Assembly (NCBI GenBank): GCA_003427395.1
Contig: BFEA01000487.1
Location: 309,294-348,114, forward strand
Direction: 5' to 3'
Source of the DNA: Chara braunii
Lineage: Eukaryota; Streptophyta; Charophyceae; Charales; Characeae
Length of the DNA stretch: 38,821 nt
This document shows positions 32,318-38,821 of this stretch, piece by piece. Within the stretch, counting starts at the first letter, position 1. Every line of letters begins with the position of its first letter. Below the pieces are notes generated by a model, which did not search any database, was not told where the DNA came from, and saw only the letters and a program-made list of their open reading frames with translations. The position numbers and the translations under genes are program-made.

Positions 32318-32319
<2 letters not shown>
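32248..32319 (+). repeat. ~72-nt imperfect palindrome, copy A
   Basis: Arms ggttcactattgcgtg (32248-32263) and cccgcactagtgaacc (32304-32319) pair at 14 of 16 positions. The same unit occurs inverted at 33888-33959 and in four tandem copies from 36711. A partial duplicate of its right half (caccggttctgttt ... ggcctgcagttct) lies at 32390-32426 after a CT repeat. Confidence 0.7.

Positions 32320-32380
<61 letters not shown>
32320..32380. repeat. CT microsatellite
   Basis: CT run with one TTT interruption, directly after palindrome copy A. Confidence 0.95.
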
Positions 32381-32383
<3 letters not shown>

Positions 32384-32540
32384 GTGTCCACCGGTTCTGT
32401 TTATCGTTGTTTTGGCCTGCAGTTCTATCTATCTATCTCAAGTATCCTTTAAAAACGATTTCAAGTTGTTAAAAAAGGTAACAAATCGTCTGTGTCATTC
32501 CATTTTGACCGACACGTGTGAACAGGAACAGGAACTTACG

Positions 32541-33793
32541 ATGTCGCGCATCGTTCGGGAAGGAGCGACACAGAACACTAAATTACAGGGTGCAGGTAAG
32601 AGAAGCCGAGCGAGGATGACAGAGTCACAGAAAAGTAACATGTGTGGTGGCGGCGTGAAGTGGTCATATGTGGGTACAGAACCGGTCACCGGTCCAAGGA
32701 TGGAAAATAAAGATGAAGAGCACCGCAGAGAGGTGGCAAGCGAACCGTTGTTGCCATTGACCATTGAGCGGTTAGCAAAGAGGTGGCAGAAAATGTTGAC
32801 AGACCCTTGATATGCGGAAATGTACGATATAATGACAGAGGGTGAAGCAAAGTCTCCCCAGTTGATAATCGAAGAGTCATCCGACATTAAGGGAAAAACG
32901 AAAGTCGGGGACATGACAAGAACGAGAGAAGAGCAGACTACATTAATGATGAGGACAAATTGTTCCCCTTCACGTGAAAATCAAAGAGACACGCTGTATC
33001 AGTAACAAAATCCGACATTCTACGATTGACCGACAACGAATAGCTGAACCACAACATTATCGACATTTGTTTGCAGTCTCTATATGAAGAACAGTCGCCG
33101 CCACGGGACAGTGCAACAGTCCATGTCTGCACAACTTTCTGGCACCCCGAGGTCATTGGCAATCAGAAAGTGCATTTGACGAAAAGCGGATGGAAGGACG
33201 CAATCAAGAATAGACCACGGAAGTTGCATCGACTGAGCAATGAACTGCGACGCGCGACAACCACTGTAATATCTGTGATCCATAACAAACATTGAATTCT
33301 TCTTCTGTTGCTCAATGTCAGATCCTTCTTGGCAATCACTCACGACAACCATGTCTACGAACCTCTTATCGCCATCGTTGTTGACTCCTTGAAATGGAAG
33401 AAGCGAGAGGAATGGAAGGCCTTGCGAACATTTCTGTGGCACGAGTACCTCCACGAGGCATCCAACTCGGGGGTGTTGACACCGGAAAAGGTTCATACGT
33501 CATGGGTGACATGTAGAAATCTACTAGGAAGTAAACTTTTGCATGCAGAAGGCCCGCAACAGAACAATTACACGGACTGTGGTGTCTATGTGTGTTGCAT
33601 CGCTGGCACTGTAATAGAATTTCTTGCAAGAACTGCACCGAAGGATGTGAGAGCAAAGGACGTACTGGAAGTTGTTAAAAGAACAACGGTGAACGAAAAA
33701 CTGATCACCAATTTCGTCAGTCTATGGTGGACCGGCTCGCTCGCTGCGCTGCAGTTACAAAAGGTAACGGCACGGTCGCGGCCTCACACATAG
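32541..33793 (+). pseudogene. Ulp1-type cysteine protease pseudogene (C48)
   Basis: The C-terminal part has the layout of Ulp1/SENP proteases, which cleave SUMO-like proteins and are also carried by several plant DNA transposons. LRLTDNE then stop then LNHNIIDICLQSLYEEQ (33020-33094) is the substrate-entry block. HNKH (33281-33292) ends on the likely catalytic His and is followed by a stop where the conserved Trp should be. IAIVVDSLKW (about 33371-33400) holds the catalytic Asp. PQQNNYTDCGVYVC (about 33557-33598) holds the oxyanion Gln and the catalytic Cys. The N-terminal part (32541-33005) is charged, with stops at 32808 and 33003 and a frame change before 33017. All catalytic residues survive, but two stops inside the domain kill it. 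Confidence 0.75.
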
Positions 33794-33887
33794 CGACTGC
33801 GTTGAGATGCGTCGTAAACAGAAGACAGAGCAGCACTTTGTAAGCCTCGAACTGCCGTTGAGTTCGTCAAAGGACGATGCGAGGAAA

Positions 33888-33959
33888 GTTCACTACTGCG
33901 GGCATTTGTTATGTAAAGACCGGTGGCTTGACCAGTTGATTGGCCCGCAGTAGCCAACC
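33888..33959 (-). repeat. ~72-nt imperfect palindrome, copy B (inverted)
   Basis: gttcactactgcgggc (33888-33903) pairs with gcccgcagtagccaac (33943-33958) at 14 of 16 positions. Judged by the GGTTGGCTACTGCG arm, it lies in the opposite orientation to the four copies at 36711-37294, so the gene at 34448-36401 is bracketed by inverted copies. Confidence 0.75.
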
Positions 33960-34121
33960 TTCTCACGGTGATGGCCGGGGACATCTTCCAAGTTTTTCTT
34001 TGCTTGTTTTTTGTTTTTGTTATTGTGACTATGCGAACCTGTGCCGCCTGACAATACAGATACAGTCATTCTGACGCACAAGAGGTTGGTAACTTAAATG
34101 ATGTCGTAGTATCAACAACAA

Positions 34122-34134
34122 GATTTTGGTTGTA

Positions 34135-34185
<51 letters not shown>

Positions 34186-34344
34186 GCGGTCATTACACTT
34201 CAGGGGTGTATGGATCGACGCAGGCCATTGCTGACTAGTTGTTGTTCGTATTCTACTTTGATGTATGTGGGGGGAAAATGGGTCATGGCTTTAAGGCCAA
34301 AATACGAGGATCTATGCAGGTCTTTGAAGATTTGGTTGTACCTT

Positions 34345-34423
<79 letters not shown>

Positions 34424-34570
34424 GCGGTCATTATACTTCAGGGGTGTATGGATCGACGCACGCTATTGCTGACTAGTTGTTGTTCGTATTCCAGTTTGAT
34501 GTATGTGGGGGAAAAAAGGGTCATGGCTCCAAGGCCAAAATACGAGGATGTGTGCAGGTCTTTGAAGGCC
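34122..34570 (+). repeat. ~207-bp direct duplication with CT tracts
   Basis: Copy 1 (34122-34328) and copy 2 (from 34329) both run: gatt(tt)ggttgtacctttc, a CT microsatellite (34138-34182; 34348-34420), aatgcggtcattayacttca, ggggtgtatggatcgacgca, ttgctgactagttgttgttc, gtatgtgggg, gccaaaatacgaggat, caggtctttgaag. Copy 2 leads into the first exon of the downstream gene. Confidence 0.9.
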
Positions 34571-36401
34571 GTGGAAAAAAAAGACAAGGGGAGGAAAAAA
34601 TGCAAGGCTGATAAGAAAAAAGAAACGAGAGAGCATCGCAGAAGCGGATCCCACAATGCAAAAACGGAGCGGACCAGCAGTTGTAGAAACGGATCAAAAG
34701 TTTCTCTCCCGTCAAGTGAGAGGGAGATTTCAAGGCTGAAAGAACGCAATGAGTCACCCCTTGCGACTCCTGCCCCGCGGAACCGTGTGAGCGGTGTCGA
34801 GAACCGTCCACCCAAGGCCCCCGAGAAGAGGTCGCGGGAAGACGGAATGTCAAAGGTGCACCGCAGGACAAAGAAGAGAATCACGTACAAAAAGGACAGA
34901 ATGGTGGAGATGATCGATCTGAGAATCTCAGACAATATGCAGAGCGCGTCCCGAGAGGAAGCAGAAGAGGAACACGACCAATCCATATCAGAAAAGTCTG
35001 ACGGGGAGAAGAACGAGGCAACAAGTGACGAGGGAGGTGACAGTGAAACTTCCGACGAACATTCTCGCGACACTCACGACGCTGATGACGAGGACGGCAG
35101 GAGCAGCGACGGCATAGCGCAGGACAAGGGCGGTGACGGGGCAGGCGAAGACGACAGAACTGTGGACGGAAGAGAGAGTTCCCCGTCTCCTAGAAGAACG
35201 CGACGCACGAGGGAACCCGAAAGTGGTGGCGAGGGAGACGCAGCCGACTCGCCCTCGATTGACAGACAAATAGTGAGGCACGACAACGCAGTTCAAAAAG
35301 GTAAACAAAATGTGTTGCAGTTGTTCCTTTTGCACAACGATTACGAGGTAACGGCGCAAAGTGATGGCATTTCCTTAATGCGAGAATGTCGCTGTGATGA
35401 ACGAACAGTTGAAACGGGCTGTTGAATTTCGCAGGTGCGAAAATGGGTGCGAAATGTCGAGTTCTTAATATTATTATGTGCATTGTAATGTGTGTCTTTC
35501 AGCAGATGGCACGAACTCGCAAAGAAAAGTGTGCGGGACCAGGGGAGGACAGCAACAAGCAAAGCAAGAAAGCGGCGTATTCTCAAAGAAAATGAAGGAC
35601 AGACTGTTTCGGTCGGTCGCGAAAGCCTTTGCGTTCTCAGCAGCAAAGGACGCAACTCTGTATCCAATAGAGGATGAATTTTTCATGGCGCTGCAAACAA
35701 TGGCGAAACTGATAGGGGAGAACGCGGAGGAAGAACTGCGATCACACGTAGCGGAGTGCGGGATTCAAGCAGTCATTAGGGAGTGCAACAAAATGATGAC
35801 AACCGTGCGTGGAGAGATGACATGGCAACTGAAACATTGGTTCTGGGATGAAAAAGGAATCCCGCTTGTACGATCGCAGCAAACAGATCACCAGGTCCCT
35901 ACTCGCAACAAGATGCGAGCAGATATGAAGGAGAACAAAACGTGGAGACGGAGCGGCGATGATCCTTGGGGCACCCCAACCTTCAAGACGACACTCACTA
36001 AGGTTTTCCAGATGAGGAGGGACGGCGTAAACCTTGGCGTCACCCTGCAGCAACTGGCTTTTGCAGAAATGGTTCTGCAATGTGAAATTGAGCAGACAAC
36101 AAAGACCAGCAGAGCGGCGGAGCAGATAGGAAAATTGGTCTCTATAAAGCAGGACATCGCATCATCTGTCCACAGCCGCGATACAGTCATGAGTTTTTCA
36201 ATCTTCAAGCTGGACCATGCCGTATCTGTTGCTGAGAAGGCTGCTGCGCTATTTCGAGCTGGCGTGCCCTCTGTCCACAGGACTCGGCCACATAACACAA
36301 CAATAACGAATGACGATTTCGACCTGGAATTCATTGCACCGCTGCATGAGAGAAGCAGAGACGGGGAGTGGGATACAGAAAGTCTATGCGCCAGACCTTG
36401 A
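34448..36401 (+). CDS. Two-exon gene of unknown function, apparently intact
   Basis: Exon 1 runs 34448-35300, the intron is 35301-35502 (GTAAAC...TTTCAG), and exon 2 is 35503-36401. The split codon g+ca joins the two frames exactly, giving an uninterrupted protein of about 583 residues. Residues 1-110 are Lys/Arg-rich, 150-280 are highly acidic (EEAEEEHDQS, TSDEGGDSETSDEH) and likely disordered. Exon 2 encodes a folded-looking, helical domain: MKDRLFRSVAKAFAFSAAKD, YPIEDEFFMALQTMAKLIGE, TWQLKHWFWDEKGI, NLGVTLQQLAFAEMVLQCEI, FSIFKLDHAVSVAEKAAALF. I recognise no family and no DDE, zinc or protease motif. The ATG at 34448 lies just after a CT tract and a good acceptor (cttcag at 34436-34441), so further upstream exons are possible. 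Neighbours are an Ulp1 pseudogene and flanking palindrome repeats, so it is probably transposon-borne. Confidence 0.6.
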
Positions 36402-36710
36402 ACCGGGGGGGTGCGGGGGGGGGAGAGGTGGTGAACACAATAGTGTGAATCAGAAGGTTCATTACGGCATCAGTGAATCAAAAGGTTCATTACACAAGGT
36501 CACGGTCATTGCATGCGAGAGAGAGAGAGAGAGAGAGAGGCGGGGAGATGAAGACTCTGAACCATGGCACTTGAACAGTCACTTTATAACATATGGTCTG
36601 TTATTTATGATACACAATTGTACAATCCCATGTAATGCTCATCTTTGTGTGATTGGTCATAGAGCGACTATGTTATGAAAAAACACCATCCGTGGTTGTC
36701 GTCAATGCAA
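36402..36710. other. Spacer with GA repeat
   Basis: A G-run at 36405-36422, the word aaggttcattac repeated at 36454 and 36483, and (GA)n at 36518-36539. No gene. Confidence 0.6.
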
Positions 36711-37294
36711 GGTTGGCTAGTGCGTGCCACTCTCTCTCTCATGCCACCATGTTGCTAAATTTGTGTCACGCAGCATTGAGCCGTGCTTGTAGCAGGGCAG
36801 CTCATCATTTAACTGAGGCTCCCTCATGCATCCATCCATAGAATGAAGCACAACAATCCTACGGACTCGAAAAGGAAGGTTGGCTACTGCGTGCCACTCT
36901 CTATCGCGGACGGCCATGTTGGTAAATTTGTGGCCCGCAGTAGTGAACCGAGCTTGTAGCAGGGCATCTCAGCATTTAATTGACGCTCCCACACGCGTCC
37001 ATCCATAGAATGAACTATAGTAATCCTACAGGCTCGAAAAGGAAGGTTGGCTACTGCGTGTCACTCTCTCTCGCGGACTGCCATGTTGGTGACTTTCTGT
37101 CACGCAGTAGTGAACCGTGCTTGTAGCAGGGCAGCTCGATATTTAATCGACGCTCCCTCACCCGTCCATCAGCAAAATGGAAATACCGCAATCCAGCACT
37201 AATAAAAAATAAAGGTTGGCTACTGCGTGCCACTCTCTCTCTCGCACTGCCATAACGGTGAATTTGTGTCACGCAGTACTGAACCCTGCTTGCA
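36711..37294 (+). repeat. 167-bp tandem repeat, about 3.5 copies, each with a palindrome
   Basis: Units start at 36711, 36878, 37045 and 37214, giving periods of 167, 167 and 169. Each begins ggttggctactgcgtgccac, then ctctctc, catgttggtgaatttgtg, and the complementary arm cacgcagtagtgaacc (cccgcagtagtgaacc in unit 2, 36934-36949), then gcttgtagcagggcagctc and cgtccatccatagaatgaa. The last copy is partial and runs into a CT/CTAT repeat. Confidence 0.9.
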
Positions 37295-37295
37295 A

Positions 37296-37349
<54 letters not shown>

Positions 37350-37352
37350 CTA
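37295..37352. repeat. CT and CTAT microsatellite
   Basis: (CT)n followed by (TATC)n, about 12 tetranucleotide units. Confidence 0.95.
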
Positions 37353-37548
37353 ACACTCTCTCGTTATCTTCAGTCATTGTGGTCATTGCATGTCAGGAGT
37401 ACTGGAAGACTCAACGATTGACATTTGTGAAAGAGCATAGCGTATCGTGCACCAGGAGAAAAGGACGGGAAAAAAACGCGAAAATCGACGACATGAGCCA
37501 AAAATTTCAATTTTTTCCCCCAACACAGAACGTAACGTTCTACGAAAG

Positions 37549-37690
37549 GTGAACAAGTTTTCAACACGTTTCAAAAGTTTTCAACATGTTTCAACTAGTT
37601 TTCAACACGTTTCAACACGTTTAACACGTTCTCAACACGTTTCAACAAGTTCTTCACAAGTCTTCAACACGTTTTCAACAAGTTGTCAAT
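37549..37690. repeat. TTCAACACGT minisatellite
   Basis: About a dozen imperfect copies of a 9-13 bp unit, (t)ttcaacacgt, with aagt variants, followed by a looser ggtcaacagatggacc / aatggaccaataaatggac repeat to 37745. Confidence 0.85.
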
Positions 37691-37745
37691 AAATGGTCAA
37701 CAGATGGACCAACATCCTTTCAACAAATGGACCAATAAATGGACA

Positions 37746-38130
37746 CACCAGTTTTAGTTTTCCCAATGTTTGGTCAGCGTTGGTTTCCTTCACTTCTGGT
37801 GGAACACATGACCCCCCCCCCCACCAAACAGTTTATAAACACACTTCCAACGGTTGAAATATGGTGCCCACATGTGATCATCCTGTCAGAAAATTTGCCA
37901 CAATTTTTCTGTTGCCTCCCTCTCTGGCTATCCCGCTATCACGGATAGCTATCTCCAAGCTCGTTTTTGGAGATGCACCTGGTCCGTCAATTCGACTAGG
38001 TACGTTCTCCATCCAAGCTGGCGCCTTTCTCCTCGGCAACCTCCACGACGACGTTACTCAAGATGTTGTCGTCATCCCACGGGCCGCCGACGCCGACCTG
38101 CTGCCACGTGTACCCTGGCTCGTCCTTCCC
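37746..38130. other. Non-coding sequence before the rRNA fragment
   Basis: No gene recognised. A C-run lies at 37813-37822. The 18S-like match does not extend convincingly into this stretch. Confidence 0.5.
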
Positions 38131-38280
38131 CCGCCGCTCCTACAGATTGAATGGCTGGTGAATTGTTGACATTGCACTTCAGCGGGTCGCAGCCGGCGGT
38201 GAGAGGTTCATCGAACCTTATCAGTCGGAGGAAGGAGAAGTCGTAACAAGGTTTCGGTAGGTGGACCTGCGGAAGGATCA
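38131..38280 (+). rRNA. 3' end of 18S rRNA, diverged copy
   Basis: Matches the 3' terminal region of eukaryotic 18S: gctcctacagattgaatgg, ggttcatcgaaccttatca, ggaggaaggagaagtcgtaa, caaggtttcggtaggtggac, ctgcggaaggatcatt. Only about 150 bases are present; upstream sequence is unrelated. Compared with the near-universal end, 38256 is G instead of C (in the helix-45 stem) and 38264 is G instead of the first A of GUGAACC, one of the two dimethylated adenosines. Together with several differences in the helix-44 region this argues for a pseudogene or fragment. Confidence 0.8.
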
Positions 38281-38821
38281 TTGCCACGTGGACAGTCGAT
38301 CCCCACCTCCCCTCATGCGCACGTGTCCACTTGGCCCCGTGTGCCTACAATCTCCTCCCCCCCCCTCTTCCCCTTGCTCAACCCCGATTGCACATCCCCG
38401 TGCGCACACCCCCTCCCCCTTCCATACCCTCTTTCCCATCAGTCGCCCCCTTCCGACGCACTTACCCGCCCCGCTCCGCGCCCCTCCGCCCTATCGCCCG
38501 ATCCCAATCCTCCGATCCCGACCTTTCCCCTACTTCCGATCCCACTCCAAATTGCGACTCCGACTTTCCACCGCTGCTCCACCATCCCGATTTCGCCCCA
38601 CTCCCCTCCCGATCCCAACCCAACTTCTCCCGGCACACCCCATTCCCCTTTGCTGACCCCGATCCCGGCTTTGCCCACTTCCCATTCCAAGCCCGCCCGC
38701 TCCACTCCTTCCTTCCCCCCCACTCCGCCTGTGCGCGCTCTGCCCCGCTTTCCTGCCCGGTTCGCTTTGCCCCGCTCCCCAACCCTTCCCCGCGCAGCTC
38801 GCCCGCTCTTCCCCCCCGGCG
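38281..38821 (+). other. C-rich, ITS1-like sequence
   Basis: Follows the 18S end directly, so by position it is ITS1 or derived from it. It is strongly C/T-rich on this strand (runs such as cccctcccccttcc) with no 5.8S start before the window ends. Minus-strand Gly/Glu/Arg frames come from composition. It could also be low-complexity sequence unrelated to rDNA. Confidence 0.45.

Noticed and set aside
32009-32452. Ser-Leu repeat proteins
   Set aside because: By-product of CT microsatellites; only the part after 32541 shows possible real coding.
38439-38782. Gly/Glu/Arg-rich minus-strand frames at the window end
   Set aside because: They arise from the C-rich composition after the 18S end; no domain.

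Overview
This is repeat-dominated eukaryotic nuclear DNA, most likely from a large genome of the green-plant lineage. A charophyte alga such as Chara is my guess from the mix of elements; nothing in the sequence proves it. Supporting signs are a Ty3/Gypsy element with a tRNA-Asp primer site of the kind common in plants, a plant-type LINE with a C-terminal zinc finger, a PIF/Harbinger transposase, Ulp1-protease coding sequence, an intron with GT-AG ends, long poly(A), CT, CA and ATT microsatellites, and two 18S rRNA-derived fragments. There are no bacterial operons. I found no clearly functional conserved host gene.

Layout. 1-104 is a GT-rich minisatellite. 1393-2174 is a decayed LINE reverse-transcriptase fragment. 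3809-8579 is a longer, broken LINE of the same family (possible ORF1, endonuclease, reverse transcriptase, CCHC zinc finger). 8580-12330 has no firm gene but holds several splice-site-bounded open stretches. 12405-12630 is an 18S rRNA-like fragment. 13076-16215 is a tandem array of ~86-bp units with higher-order (~1.2 kb) organisation and poly(A)-centred orientation switches, including a 132-base assembly gap. 16981-17245 is a MITE-like element inside an ATT microsatellite.

17451-27253 is a Ty3/Gypsy retrotransposon: a candidate 5' LTR with five ~91-bp repeats, a tRNA-Asp primer site, a duplicated leader module, gag with zinc knuckle, protease, reverse transcriptase and RNase H. It stops before integrase, where a PIF/Harbinger transposase (27254-28021) begins. 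That is in turn cut by an inverted-repeat element (about 27985-29560) containing a long CA repeat. Gag-Pro-Pol stays in one frame for about 4.4 kb yet carries ten stops, so it has decayed by point mutation.

30760-31851 (minus) is an unrecognised broken protein gene. 31870-37300 is the part most worth a second look: an LTR-like palindromic block, an Ulp1-type cysteine-protease pseudogene, and an intact two-exon gene of unknown function (34448-36401). These are delimited by copies of a ~72-nt imperfect palindrome at 32248, 33888 (inverted) and as a four-copy 167-bp tandem array at 36711-37294. Together they could be an undescribed DNA transposon. The window ends with a mutated 3' end of 18S rRNA (38131-38280) followed by C-rich, ITS1-like sequence.
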